A DNA stretch of 64,000 bases from Ignavibacteria bacterium UBA2360. GTDB taxonomy: Bacteria > Bacteroidota > Ignavibacteria > Tepidaquicellales > OLB5. The notes under the pieces were generated by a model. The model was not told the origin of the DNA, ran no database searches, and saw only the letters and a program-made list of their open reading frames with translations. Below are positions 43,699-52,807 of the stretch, one piece after another. The stretch lies in contig DDTQ01000011.1 of the NCBI GenBank assembly GCA_002344125.1, positions 1,124,624 to 1,188,623 on the forward strand, in the 5' to 3' direction. The position numbers and the translations under genes were made by a program. The number at the start of each line of letters is the position of its first letter. The first letter of the stretch is position 1.

Positions 43699-43742
43699 AT
43701 TTTACTCATTAGAATTAGTAATTTTACTCATTAGAACTAGTA
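43699..43742. promoter_or_regulatory. Two tandem 22-bp dyad repeats between divergent genes
   Basis: Units 43699-43720 and 43721-43742 differ at one base. Each is itself a partial palindrome with TTACT and AGTAA ends. They sit 17-60 nt upstream of the AAA+ ATPase ATG and about 80 nt from the divergent start. A dimeric repressor site is the simplest reading, but no regulator gene is adjacent. Confidence 0.55.
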
Positions 43743-43758
43743 AAATCAATTTATTGAC

Positions 43759-44946
43759 ATGTTCGAAAGAAAACAGCTCAAATTATTAAGAAATCGATTA
43801 GAAGAAAAAACCAGTTATATCCAAATATTATCAGGTACAAGGCAGGTTGGCAAAACCACACTTGTTGAACAATTACTGCAATATATAAATTTTCCATACC
43901 AATTTTCAACAGCTGATAATATTCCTTCAAGTGATACAAATTGGATCTCTATCCAATGGGAAACTGCAAGAGTCAAACTGAAAACCTCAGAGGCTGCAAG
44001 TGTATTATTGATAATAGATGAAGTGCAAAAGATTGACAACTGGAGTGATGCTGTAAAGAAAGAATGGGATGAAGACAGAAGAAAAAACGTAAATGTTAAA
44101 GTAATACTGCTCGGTTCGTCGGCTCTGTTAATAGATAAGGGCCTGACGGAATCATTGACCGGAAGATTTGAAATAATTTTTCTGCCGCACTGGGACTATA
44201 TTGAAATGCATGATGCATTTGGGTTTACCGAAGATCAGTATCTGTATTTCGGAAGTTATCCGGGTTCCGCCGGTTTTATCCATGATGAAAAGAGATGGAA
44301 AGACTACATTTTGAATTCAATTATTGAGACAACAATATCAAAAGATATTGTAATGCTGACAAATATCAAAAAACCGGCATTACTGAAAAATCTCTTTGAA
44401 GTAAGTTGTATGTATTCGTCTCAAATACTTTCCTATACTAAGATCATTGGTAATCTGAGCGATAAAGGGAACACGATCACTCTTGCGCATTACCAGTTTC
44501 TTCTTGATAAGATATGGTTCATATCTGGTCTGCAAAAATATTCAGGTTCCAAGATATCTCTCAGAAATTCGATCCCCAAATGGAACGTATATAATAATGC
44601 ATTTTTTAATGTTTATTCTAACTTAAGCCCAAATGATTGCGAGCCGGGCAGTGCAATTTACGGCAGGCTGGTTGAATCGGCAATTGGCAGTTATCTGCTT
44701 AATCAATGCAGAATTAACAATATTAATTTATATTATTGGCGTGAAGGAAACAATGAAGTCGATTTTATTTTAAAGAAAGGCAGTAAACTAATTTCTTTAG
44801 AAGTCAAATCAGGCACGATGAAAAGTAATAGTGGACAATTACAGTTTGCGAACAAATTCAAGACTTTTAAAACAATTGTTGTAAGTAACGATACTATAAA
44901 CTGGAAAGAATTTATTAAAATAGATATTAACGGACTATTTGACTAA
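43759..44946 (+). CDS. AAA+ ATPase with C-terminal DUF4143 domain
   Basis: 395 residues: Walker A GTRQVGKTT near residue 27, Walker B VLLIIDEVQKI near 82, a sensor Ser-Ser in ILLGSSALL, Arg finger region LTGRFEIIFL, then a DUF4143 nuclease-like part with the YYWREGNNEVDFILKKGSK core near 330 and LEVKSGTMKS. DUF4143 has the restriction-endonuclease fold, with the Glu-Val-Asp and Glu-Val-Lys residues present here. Proteins of this type are widespread with no settled role. TAA at 44944-44946 is 4 nt before the DUF255 start. Confidence 0.85.
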   Translation: MFERKQLKLLRNRLEEKTSYIQILSGTRQVGKTTLVEQLLQYINFPYQFSTADNIPSSDTNWISIQWETARVKLKTSEAASVLLIIDEVQKIDNWSDAVKKEWDEDRRKNVNVKVILLGSSALLIDKGLTESLTGRFEIIFLPHWDYIEMHDAFGFTEDQYLYFGSYPGSAGFIHDEKRWKDYILNSIIETTISKDIVMLTNIKKPALLKNLFEVSCMYSSQILSYTKIIGNLSDKGNTITLAHYQFLLDKIWFISGLQKYSGSKISLRNSIPKWNVYNNAFFNVYSNLSPNDCEPGSAIYGRLVESAIGSYLLNQCRINNINLYYWREGNNEVDFILKKGSKLISLEVKSGTMKSNSGQLQFANKFKTFKTIVVSNDTINWKEFIKIDINGLFD

Positions 44947-44950
44947 AACT

Positions 44951-47053
44951 ATGCCTAATCCAAACAAACTTATTAACGAAAAATCGCCGTACCTTATTCA
45001 GCATGCTTATAATCCGGTGGAGTGGTACCCGTGGGGAGACGAAGCCTTTCAAAAAGCCAGGGATGAAGATAAACCGATATTCCTATCCATAGGATACTCA
45101 ACCTGCTACTGGTGCCATGTGATGGAGCGCGAAGTGTTCGAGAACGAACACATCGCCAAAGAAATGAATAAACTTTTTGTGAACATAAAAGTTGATAGGG
45201 AAGAGCGTCCTGATGTTGACCGCGTTTATATGTCAGCCCTGCAGGCAATGACGGGCTCCGGCGGCTGGCCAATGTCAATGTTCCTAACCAGCGACCTGAA
45301 GCCGTTTTACGGCGCGACATATGTGCCGCCTACATCAAAATACGGTTTGCCCGGCTTTGAAGATCTTATCCATCAGTTGGCCGTTGGATGGAAAACCCGC
45401 CGTGATGAAGTGAATGAATCAGGTGAAAATATTCTCAAACATATCCGCGAAGCTTCGCAGAATATTGCCGCGGCAAGTGAGCTGAACAATGAAATGCTGC
45501 TCAAAGGAGCGCAGCAGTTCAAAAATGGCTTTGATGATGAGTATGGCGGATTCGGTGAGTCGCCAAAATTCCCAAGGCCGCCCGGTATAAATTTTCTGTT
45601 GAGAGCATATTACAGGTTCGATGATTCTGAATCACTGCAAATGGTTATCCGCACACTGCTGCAAATGGCAAAAGGGGGATTGTATGACCATCTGGGCGGG
45701 GGATTCCACCGCTACTCAGTTGACCGTTACTGGCGTGTGCCGCATTTTGAAAAAATGCTTTATGACCAGGCACAGCTCGCCGTAAATTACCTTGAAGCGT
45801 ATCAGGTAACAGGGGATAAGTACTTCGGTGATATAACCCGCGATGTGCTTGGCTATGTTAGCCGTGTTATGACTCACCCGGAAGGTGGGTTTTTTTCCGC
45901 CGAGGATGCAGAGTCTGTGATTGACCCCGCCGAGCCGCATGAAAAGGAAGAGGGGGCTTTTTATGTATGGAGCAAAAGCGAAATAGATACTTTACTTGGT
46001 GAAGATGCCGAAATATTCAATTATTTCTATGGTGTGAACGCTCACGGAAATGCGCCGCAGGGCAGCGACCCGCACAGCGTGTTTGTGGAAAAAAATATTC
46101 TGTATAAAGCGCATTCGTTAAGTGAAACATCCAATAAGTTTGAGCGCTCTACTGACCAAATAAATGAAATATTAGAAGATTGCAGAAAGTCACTGTTCAT
46201 TGCCCGCGAAAAACGCCCGCTGCCGCATAAGGATGATAAAATCCTCACTTCGTGGAATGGACTGATGATCTCCGCTTTTGCGAAAGCATACGCAGTATTT
46301 AATGAACCTGCCCAACTTGAAAAAGCGCAGAAAGCCGCAGATTTTATTCTCGGAAATTTATATAATTCCACAGAAAAAAAATTACTTCACCGCTGGCGCG
46401 ATGGCGAAGCAAAGATAGATGCGACGCTGGAAGATTTTTCTTTTTTTTCCCAGGGTCTCATTGATCTCTATGAAGCCTCATTTGATGAAAAGTATCTGAA
46501 GCATGCAGTTGAGCTCAGTGAAATAATGATAAATGATTTCTACGATGAAACCGAAGGCGGATTTTTTGATACATCCGGCAAAGATACAAGTATCCTTGTA
46601 AGGACCAAAGAGGATTATGATTCCGCCGAACCTACAGGCAACTCTGTTGCCATAAATAACCTGTTAAGGCTTTCAGCCTTAACAGACAATACCGCCTGGT
46701 ACGATATGGCGTATAAGTCAGTGCTTGCATTCAGTGGTAAGCTTGAAAGAATGCCTTATGCAATGCCGCAAATTCTTGTTGCCCTTGATTCACTGCTTCA
46801 CAAACCAAAACAGATCATCATTGCCGGCGGCAATGATGAAACGGCGTACAGGATGCTTCGCGAAGTTCAAAACCGCTTCATGCCGGATAAAGTTGTTGTG
46901 AAGATAGATCCCGCCGATGCGGCTGATAGCATTACATTCGCCTCAAAGATCGTTCAGAGCTCACCGGAAACAACGGCGTATGTTTGCGAAAATTTTGCAT
47001 GCAAGCTGCCCGTTAAGACTCCGGGGGAGCTCGCAAAATTACTTGAAGGTTAA
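44951..47053 (+). CDS. DUF255 thioredoxin-fold protein (YyaL/SSP411 family)
   Basis: 700 residues from the ATG at 44951 (a TTG at 44939 inside the previous gene adds only four). N-terminal thioredoxin-like domain with IGYSTCYWCHVM (Cys near 50 and 53), then an (alpha/alpha) barrel of the glycoside-hydrolase type (from about 200) with FPRPPGINFLLRAYYR, GLYDHLGGGFHRYSVD and HKDDKILTSWNGLMISA. Bacterial members have no agreed activity. It follows the AAA+ gene by 4 nt. Two strong hairpins lie inside the coding sequence (45872-45896 and 46661-46685). Confidence 0.92.
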   Translation: MPNPNKLINEKSPYLIQHAYNPVEWYPWGDEAFQKARDEDKPIFLSIGYSTCYWCHVMEREVFENEHIAKEMNKLFVNIKVDREERPDVDRVYMSALQAMTGSGGWPMSMFLTSDLKPFYGATYVPPTSKYGLPGFEDLIHQLAVGWKTRRDEVNESGENILKHIREASQNIAAASELNNEMLLKGAQQFKNGFDDEYGGFGESPKFPRPPGINFLLRAYYRFDDSESLQMVIRTLLQMAKGGLYDHLGGGFHRYSVDRYWRVPHFEKMLYDQAQLAVNYLEAYQVTGDKYFGDITRDVLGYVSRVMTHPEGGFFSAEDAESVIDPAEPHEKEEGAFYVWSKSEIDTLLGEDAEIFNYFYGVNAHGNAPQGSDPHSVFVEKNILYKAHSLSETSNKFERSTDQINEILEDCRKSLFIAREKRPLPHKDDKILTSWNGLMISAFAKAYAVFNEPAQLEKAQKAADFILGNLYNSTEKKLLHRWRDGEAKIDATLEDFSFFSQGLIDLYEASFDEKYLKHAVELSEIMINDFYDETEGGFFDTSGKDTSILVRTKEDYDSAEPTGNSVAINNLLRLSALTDNTAWYDMAYKSVLAFSGKLERMPYAMPQILVALDSLLHKPKQIIIAGGNDETAYRMLREVQNRFMPDKVVVKIDPADAADSITFASKIVQSSPETTAYVCENFACKLPVKTPGELAKLLEG

Positions 47054-47094
47054 GTAAAAAATTTACTAACTAATAATTCTATTACGGAGGCAAT

Positions 47095-47595
47095 ATGTTT
47101 CCTGTAGTGTTTTTTGTTATTGCTGTGATTGCTGCAGCTTTGAGGGTCGCACTTACAAAAAAGGAACTTTCTGGCTATGAAAAGGCCGGAATATTTCTGC
47201 TTTACATAATTGTCATGAATATCGGACTATCCGGTCTGTACAGCTTCATGGGTCATGCATTTATTCCCGATAAAATTGCCGCGGAAATTGGCTGGCCTGC
47301 AGGCAGCCCGTTCCAGTTTGAAGTTGCTATAGCTAATCTTTCCTTCGGGGTATTGGGTGTTCTTAGTATATTCATACGCGGTAAGTTCTGGGCTGCTGTA
47401 GTTATAGGTAATTGTGTTTTTTTGTGGGGTGCTGCTTACGGGCATTTTGTGCAGCTGGCAAAAGGTGACCACTCGCCATATAATTCGGGTATTTTTCTGT
47501 ATGCGGGTGATATTTTCATCCCCCTGATAACATTTATATTAATGGTAATGTATTACAGGAAGCAAAAAAAATACGTTCAAATTGAGAACAATTGA
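47095..47595 (+). CDS. DUF6790-like four/five-span membrane protein
   Basis: 166 residues with five hydrophobic spans. The segment IAAEIGWPAGSPFQFEVAIA and the following NLSFGVLGVLSIF match the conserved part I associate with DUF6790. Role unknown. The Shine-Dalgarno GGAGG is 5 nt before the ATG, one of the clearest in the window. Its TGA overlaps the TTG start of the cyclase-fold gene by 4 nt. Confidence 0.75.
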   Translation: MFPVVFFVIAVIAAALRVALTKKELSGYEKAGIFLLYIIVMNIGLSGLYSFMGHAFIPDKIAAEIGWPAGSPFQFEVAIANLSFGVLGVLSIFIRGKFWAAVVIGNCVFLWGAAYGHFVQLAKGDHSPYNSGIFLYAGDIFIPLITFILMVMYYRKQKKYVQIENN

Positions 47596-48101
47596 AGAAC
47601 TTTGAACTAAAAGTAAAATGTAAAGATCACAAAGGAGCTTTAGCTGCTGTTAAATTGCTAAGGGCAGCTCATAAAGGCATATTGAATCAGCGCGATGTTT
47701 ACTTTAATATTTCACCCGGCAGGCTCAAGTTGAGATCGATCAACAATTCAGTTCATCAATTAATTTATTACAAAAGGGCAAACAGAGCATCAGCAAAGTT
47801 CAGCAATTATTTCATCGAAGAGATTCAACACCAGGAGAGAGTCGAGAGAATTTTAAGAGAAGTTTATGGTATTAAAACCATCGTTTCAAAAACCAGAAAG
47901 TTATTTTTGTGGCATAATGTAAGGATCCACATTGACTCTGTAAAAGAACTTGGGAAGTTCATGGAATTTGAAATCGTATGCAAAACCTTGGATCATGAAA
48001 ATGAATCGCGGGAGAAAATGAAATACCTGAAAAGTATTTTCAAAGTAAAAGATTCTGATATTCTCAGATCATCGTATTCAGATATGATGATAACAAAATA
48101 A
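47592..48101 (+). CDS. CYTH-domain protein (class IV adenylate cyclase-like)
   Basis: 169 residues filling one CYTH barrel: FELKVKCKD (the E-x-K-x-K strand), QRDVYFNISPGRLKLR, LIYYKRANRASAKFS, IVSKTRKLFLWHNVRIHID and LGKFMEFEIVCK. The ordered Glu/Lys/Arg set for metal-triphosphate binding is present, so it may make cAMP or hydrolyse a triphosphate; the CyaB group is the best match. TTG start overlapping the upstream stop (TTGA), so expression depends on the DUF6790-like gene. No cAMP-receptor gene is in the window. Confidence 0.82.
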   Translation: MKNFELKVKCKDHKGALAAVKLLRAAHKGILNQRDVYFNISPGRLKLRSINNSVHQLIYYKRANRASAKFSNYFIEEIQHQERVERILREVYGIKTIVSKTRKLFLWHNVRIHIDSVKELGKFMEFEIVCKTLDHENESREKMKYLKSIFKVKDSDILRSSYSDMMITK

Positions 48102-48118
48102 TTGAAAGGAGCAGCAAT

Positions 48119-48433
48119 ATGTATCTTTGCCAATGGTCATTGGATGTGCAGTTCGGGAAGCTGGGTGCAGCGCTTGAGATCATAAAAGAGTGGGGCGCGG
48201 AAAAAAAGAAAAGCTCCGGGTTCGCAAAATCAACCGGTGGTGTAGTTTACACCGGCTACATAGGTGTATCAGCCGCGCATATTGTTGATGAATATGTTTT
48301 TAACTCACTGGATGAATTTGAAAAAGCGCTGGCTGATATGGCGCAGCCTCAGTTTAAGCCTTTTGCGGAAAGAATGGCGCAAGTTATCATCCCGGGCACT
48401 CAAAAGTGGCAAATTTTCAAGATTATCAGCTAG
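48119..48433 (+). CDS. Small hypothetical protein, possible dimeric alpha-beta barrel
   Basis: 104 residues: MYLCQWSLDVQFGKLGAALE at the start, then GVSAAHIVDEYVFNSLDEFE and a final PGTQKWQIFKIIS strand. The pattern resembles NIPSNAP/monooxygenase-type barrels but is not diagnostic. A clear AAAGGAG precedes the ATG by 8 nt. It is third in a run with the two genes before it. Confidence 0.6.
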   Translation: MYLCQWSLDVQFGKLGAALEIIKEWGAEKKKSSGFAKSTGGVVYTGYIGVSAAHIVDEYVFNSLDEFEKALADMAQPQFKPFAERMAQVIIPGTQKWQIFKIIS

Positions 48434-48514
48434 TGTAGTAGCGTGAATATACTACCGGAAAATAGCTAATTTAGTTATGGTATTACCCGCAATAACTTTG
48501 CATATTAGTGCGGG

Positions 48515-48982
48515 ATGAGATATGTAACCAAAATACTATTTGCTTTAGTTGTTGTTTTCTCGGCATGCGATCCGCCGATGGAAGTAAACAGGCCCGGCGA
48601 TAAACTCTCCGGGTATGTAACGCACAACGATTCTATTCTGTATATGACTGACGGGTATTACTCGATATCAGTTTACAATGCAGATAGCCTTAACCCGTTT
48701 AACAGGGTTCCGGTCAGAACCGATTCACTTAACTTAAAAAAGAGAGACTGGCTGTACGAAACTCCGTTCACCATGAATGGAATTCCATCTGGCAGATATT
48801 TTGTTGCCGCAACATGGTCAAAATATCCTAAAGTGCCCAATGAGGTACCGATCGTTCTGGGGACCTACGGATGCGATACAATTGTAAACTGCTCCGCTTA
48901 CCAGATGATCTCATACCCGAACTATGAAGGCAAGTTCAGGAACATTCAGGCATGGACAAATCCCGCAAGGCGATTAAATTAA
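48515..48982 (+). CDS. Lipoprotein, unknown function
   Basis: 155 residues: a signal peptide with the lipobox VFSAC (Cys near 18) and a beta-rich body (GYVTHNDSILYMTDGYYSIS, then GIPSGRYFVAATWSKYP) resembling carboxypeptidase-regulatory or transthyretin-like folds. Two more Cys near the end may form a disulfide. It ends before a bidirectional terminator. Attachment to the membrane is inferred from the lipobox. Confidence 0.75.
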   Translation: MRYVTKILFALVVVFSACDPPMEVNRPGDKLSGYVTHNDSILYMTDGYYSISVYNADSLNPFNRVPVRTDSLNLKKRDWLYETPFTMNGIPSGRYFVAATWSKYPKVPNEVPIVLGTYGCDTIVNCSAYQMISYPNYEGKFRNIQAWTNPARRLN

Positions 48983-49004
48983 TCAATTCAAACAGAGTGT
49001 AGTT

Positions 49005-49040
49005 ATAAAAAAAAGCAGAAATTATTTCTGCTTTTTTTTA
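49005..49040. terminator. Bidirectional intrinsic terminator
   Basis: AAAGCAGAAA pairs with TTTCTGCTTT around a three-base loop, with A and T runs outside, between the lipoprotein gene (ending 48982) and the kinase gene ending at 49089 on the other strand. Confidence 0.88.
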
Positions 49041-49088
49041 TTGTTTCACCGGCAGATTTTGCCGGTGTTTAGCGGAATTGTTATCTTG

Positions 49089-50864
49089 TCAGCTATTCCT
49101 GATCTTTATTATGAATTTTGAACCTTTATTCCGTACTGATTTAAGTTCAATTTCAGCGTTCAGGATTTCACATAGTTTTTTCACTATAGAAAGTCCAAGC
49201 CCGGTTGAGTGTTCGTTTCCGGTTGGCTTTGCGCTCAGTTTCGCGAAATTACTGTAAAGTTTTTTAATGTCATCATCAGAAAATCCCGGACCTTCATCTT
49301 CAATTTCAAAGTGAGTATAGCCGTTAACTGAGCTGCATTTGATGTAAATGTTAGAACCGTTTGGTGAAAACTTGATAGAATTGGAAAGTAGATTTTCAAG
49401 AACCTGGTAGAATAGTTCTGCGTCAGATTTTATCTTCAATTTACCGCAGCTGCAATTATTGAAGATTGTAATTCCTTTTTTAACTGCGTGAATGTTTGCC
49501 TGCTTAATTAACTTGCTTATCAGGGTTTCATATTCAAATGAGCTTATATTAAGCTTGATGCTTCCGCTTTCTATTGCGCGGTAATCAAGCAGCCTGTTGA
49601 TCAAATTAAGCATTCTGCCCGATTGTTCCCTTATATTTTCTGACATCTCCTCCCTGAATTCGCTGTCATCTTTTTCGTTCTTCATAAGCTTTAAAGAGGA
49701 AAGTATGCTTTGCAGAGGATTCTTAAGGTCATGGGCCAATATACTCATCAGGTTGTTCTTTTCATCGTGCATTACCTTCAGCTTATCATTCAGCAGGTGA
49801 ACGTCATCAAGGGCTTTTTTAAGCATCATGTTATTTTCACGTTCCTTTTCAACTTCCTTCTTAATCAGTTCGGTTTCAGTTTCAAAATCAAGCTGTTCGA
49901 TCTTTACCTGGATATCCTTTTCAAGATGAGAAGTGTGTTCTTTATACAGCTTCCCGTACATCTCAGTAATTTTGCCCGTTTCACCCATTTTGTCATAGGT
50001 ATCTATTATATTCTTAAGGATGGAAAATTTAATGTTCTTATCCCCAACACTGTTCAGAACGCTTATACCTTTTTCATAGAATTCAAGTGCTGCTTCAAAT
50101 TTTCCTTTCCTGAACATCGTCTTGCCTTTTAACCTGTAGCCGAGTGCCGCAAAATCATAGTAGTTATTCTTTTCACATATCTCTATTTGCCTGTTTGCCA
50201 TTTCATCAGCTTCATCAAAGGAACCTTCGTCATATTTCATTATGGAAAGAAAATGCAGAGCGTTTGCTTCGGCAAACGGCTGTGTTGGATTTGCCAGTGA
50301 CTCTTCAAAGTATTTCCGGGCTTCTTCTGTATTGCCTAATTTATAATAACATGCGCCAATAGACATTAACGAAGTTTGCAGCGCGCCAATATCCCGGCTT
50401 TGCTCAGCTATTTCAAGCGATTTCAGAGTATAAGAAAGAGCCTTTTCATTCAGGTTGATCTTGGTGTACAAAGAAGCCATACCCTGGTAAACCAAGTGAA
50501 GGTTTTCCATGTGCCAGCATTTTATACTGGCTTCTTCCGCCAGATAAAAATATTTCAGCGCTTCTCTGTAGTTGTACTTCCTTCCGTTATTACCCGCAAT
50601 GCCGCGAAGGATCTCTGCCTGTAATTCCGGGTCACTTTGGCCATAACTGGTATCCAAAGCATCCTGGAAATAAGAAATAGATTTGTTGTAGTTTCCCAGA
50701 ATGAGGTAAGTTATGGCGATATTGAACAGCGATTTTGTCCTGAACTCTTCGTTGGATTCTGTTTCAGCTTCGTTCAGCGCCCTGGTGAATATATCCAGAG
50801 CCTTGGAAGGCAAACTCTGTCTTATCTTTGTGCCTTCTTCAATAAGAGTTGATATTTTTTTCAT
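49089..50864 (-). CDS. Cytoplasmic TPR histidine kinase 1
   Basis: 591 residues, no membrane span and no signal peptide. N-terminal half (1-320) is six to seven TPR units; a helical linker (325-370) leads to the HisKA domain with the phospho-acceptor in SILAHDLKNPLQSILSS near residue 378; then HATPase_c with LENLLSNSIKFSPNGSN (N box), IEDEGPGFSDDD (G1) and STGLGLSIVKKLCE (G2). TPRs usually sense a peptide or protein partner. It is the last of three tandem paralogues; no response regulator is next to it on this strand. A GTTAAATG-type inverted repeat (50880-50896) lies in its upstream region. Confidence 0.9.
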   Translation of the reverse strand: MKKISTLIEEGTKIRQSLPSKALDIFTRALNEAETESNEEFRTKSLFNIAITYLILGNYNKSISYFQDALDTSYGQSDPELQAEILRGIAGNNGRKYNYREALKYFYLAEEASIKCWHMENLHLVYQGMASLYTKINLNEKALSYTLKSLEIAEQSRDIGALQTSLMSIGACYYKLGNTEEARKYFEESLANPTQPFAEANALHFLSIMKYDEGSFDEADEMANRQIEICEKNNYYDFAALGYRLKGKTMFRKGKFEAALEFYEKGISVLNSVGDKNIKFSILKNIIDTYDKMGETGKITEMYGKLYKEHTSHLEKDIQVKIEQLDFETETELIKKEVEKERENNMMLKKALDDVHLLNDKLKVMHDEKNNLMSILAHDLKNPLQSILSSLKLMKNEKDDSEFREEMSENIREQSGRMLNLINRLLDYRAIESGSIKLNISSFEYETLISKLIKQANIHAVKKGITIFNNCSCGKLKIKSDAELFYQVLENLLSNSIKFSPNGSNIYIKCSSVNGYTHFEIEDEGPGFSDDDIKKLYSNFAKLSAKPTGNEHSTGLGLSIVKKLCEILNAEIELKSVRNKGSKFIIKIRNS

Positions 50865-50879
50865 GTTTTATGGTTTTTA

Positions 50880-50896
50880 CACATTTAACAAATGTG
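50880..50896. promoter_or_regulatory. Inverted repeat upstream of kinase 1
   Basis: CACATTT AAC AAATGTG is a perfect 7-bp dyad, 16 nt upstream of the ATG at 50864. An AACAAATGTA half-match lies upstream of the neighbouring kinase at 52748-52757. It could be an operator or part of the promoter (TAnnTTTG-like CACATTTG). Confidence 0.35.
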
Positions 50897-50941
50897 ATTT
50901 ATAAGTGTTATTCTGTTTTAATTATTTCTGCTTTTGTTACT

Positions 50942-52720
50942 TCAGTTTGATGATATCTGTACAGTAAAACATGCGCCGCTGCCGGCAGTGCTTTCCAGTT
51001 TCAGATCAGCGTTTATTAAACTGCTAAGCTTCTTGGCAATTGCCAGCCCTAAACCCGTGGAGCTTTCTCCCATCGTCGGCTGCGCGCTTAGTTTTGAAAA
51101 CTTCCTGTATATCCTGTCCTGATCCTCTTCGCTGAAACCGGGACCTTCATCCCTGATCTCATAATAAAACGTTCCGTTTTCAGAATTTAAGCTTATGTAT
51201 ATATTCTTATCCTGCGGTGAAAATTTTATAGCATTTGATACCAGGTTGCATAATATCTGGTATAAAATTTCATAATCAGTGTTTAAGCTGTGCCCGTTAC
51301 AGAAATTTGTGAAATTGAGTTTCAGACGCTTTCTTTCGGCGGCCTCTTTGTAATCATTCATTACATCTCTGCAAATGCTCTCTGCTTTGAACTCACTTTT
51401 CTTGATTTTTATCCTGCCTTCTTCGGCTATATTGTGGTCTAATAGTTTTCTTATCAGGTTAAACATTCTGTCTGTTTGCTGTACAATGTTATCTGAAAGA
51501 CTGATTATTTCATCATTCCCGCCGGAACTGCGTTTTATCATCCGTGAAGTTGAAAGTATATTCTGCAATGGATTCTTAAGGTCATGAACCGCAATTGCCA
51601 TGAATTCGTTCTTTTCATGGTTCAGAATTTCCAGTTCCTTGTTCAGTTTGTTTACACTTTCAAGCGCGTTTCTGAGTTCAACATTTTTTAATCTTTCAAT
51701 TTCTGCAAGATCGTTTGCCTTTTCAATGTGATATTCTGTGTTTAACTGTTTAATTTTCAGTTTTGACTGGTTTTCAAGATATTCAGTGTGATAATTGTAA
51801 AGTTTTTCGTACGCTTCTGATTTTGCTTTGTAATTTCCGGTGATATCGTAAGCTTTTATCAGGTCTTTGTATAGATTAAAATAGATCCTTTTGTTCTCTA
51901 AACTCTCCGAAATCTCAATGGCTTCGAGCATGTATTCTATTGCTTCATCATATTTACCTGCTGCCAGCGAGATCGCCCCCAGCATGCCCCTGCATAAAGC
52001 TTTATAATCATAGATATGGTTCTCAACTGAAACGTTGTAGCCTTCAAGAGCATATTTTGCCGAACTCTCATATTCTTTCTTATCAAAATAGATTTTAGAT
52101 AAGTAGTAAGAAGTATTCGCATGCGTATATTTTGTCTGGCTGCCGACTGAAGCTCTGAGGAGAAAATCTTCCGCACTAACCGGATCGCCCAGCAGGTAAT
52201 AACATGAACCTATACCGAGATATGAATAACTGATCATTTGCTCATCGTTCATCTTCCTTGCGATCTCCAGCGATCTCTGCTCATGCTCCAAAGCTTTTGT
52301 GAACATCTTAAGCTGGATATAAATGCTGCCAAGCGTGGATTCTACCATATGAAGGTTCTCTTCATAACCGCACTCCAGACTGACCTTTTCGCTTTCGTAA
52401 AGATATTTTATTGCTTCTTCAATTTCGTTGTTACGTATGTACTGAACTGCAAGGCATCTCAAAATGTTCGCTTTGAGATGCGGAGCTTTACAAAGCTCCC
52501 GGTAGCTCAATGCCTTCTTAAAATCAGAAATTGCTTCTGTATGCAATGAAAGGTTGTGCTTTGCAACACCTGAATCAAACAGAATTTCAACTTCAGCCTC
52601 ATTGTTTTTAACAGTTCGGGCCAAACTAAATGCTCTTTCCAGATACAACATTGCTTCCGAAGGGTTTGTTTCCCTTAATTCCTGCCCTGTTTTGTGTAAA
52701 TTTTCAAGATTTTGTTCCAT
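50942..52720 (-). CDS. Cytoplasmic TPR histidine kinase 2
   Basis: 592 residues with the same plan: TPR units to about 320, coiled linker, HisKA with MAIAVHDLKNPLQNILSTSR (His near 379), and HATPase_c with NLVSNAIKFSPQDKN, IRDEGPGFSEED and STGLGLAIAKKLSS. The kinase half is close to that of the neighbours; the TPR half is more diverged, suggesting separate inputs. A TACATTTG box lies 30 nt upstream of its ATG. Soluble and probably cytoplasmic. Partner unknown. Confidence 0.9.
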   Translation of the reverse strand: MEQNLENLHKTGQELRETNPSEAMLYLERAFSLARTVKNNEAEVEILFDSGVAKHNLSLHTEAISDFKKALSYRELCKAPHLKANILRCLAVQYIRNNEIEEAIKYLYESEKVSLECGYEENLHMVESTLGSIYIQLKMFTKALEHEQRSLEIARKMNDEQMISYSYLGIGSCYYLLGDPVSAEDFLLRASVGSQTKYTHANTSYYLSKIYFDKKEYESSAKYALEGYNVSVENHIYDYKALCRGMLGAISLAAGKYDEAIEYMLEAIEISESLENKRIYFNLYKDLIKAYDITGNYKAKSEAYEKLYNYHTEYLENQSKLKIKQLNTEYHIEKANDLAEIERLKNVELRNALESVNKLNKELEILNHEKNEFMAIAVHDLKNPLQNILSTSRMIKRSSGGNDEIISLSDNIVQQTDRMFNLIRKLLDHNIAEEGRIKIKKSEFKAESICRDVMNDYKEAAERKRLKLNFTNFCNGHSLNTDYEILYQILCNLVSNAIKFSPQDKNIYISLNSENGTFYYEIRDEGPGFSEEDQDRIYRKFSKLSAQPTMGESSTGLGLAIAKKLSSLINADLKLESTAGSGACFTVQISSN

Positions 52721-52749
52721 GCTTGTTATAAAGTTATAAGGGTTTTAAA

Positions 52750-52757
52750 CAAATGTA
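52750..52757 (-). promoter_or_regulatory. TACATTTG -7 box upstream of kinase 2
   Basis: It matches TAnnTTTG on the minus strand, 30 nt before the ATG at 52720; no -33 TTG at normal distance. Confidence 0.35.
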
Positions 52758-52807
52758 ATAACGTGAATAAGTTATAAAGAAGTGCTTATACTTACAGTAG
52801 TTTACAT

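Noticed and set aside
43759..44946. AAA+/DUF4143 gene with its divergent neighbour as a toxin-antitoxin pair
   Set aside because: The neighbour (270 residues) is larger than a typical antitoxin, has no DNA-binding motif and is divergent rather than in one operon.
47592..48101. The CYTH protein as a cyclase of an anti-phage signalling system
   Set aside because: CYTH/class IV cyclases are not the nucleotidyltransferases used in such systems, and no effector or accessory gene is adjacent.
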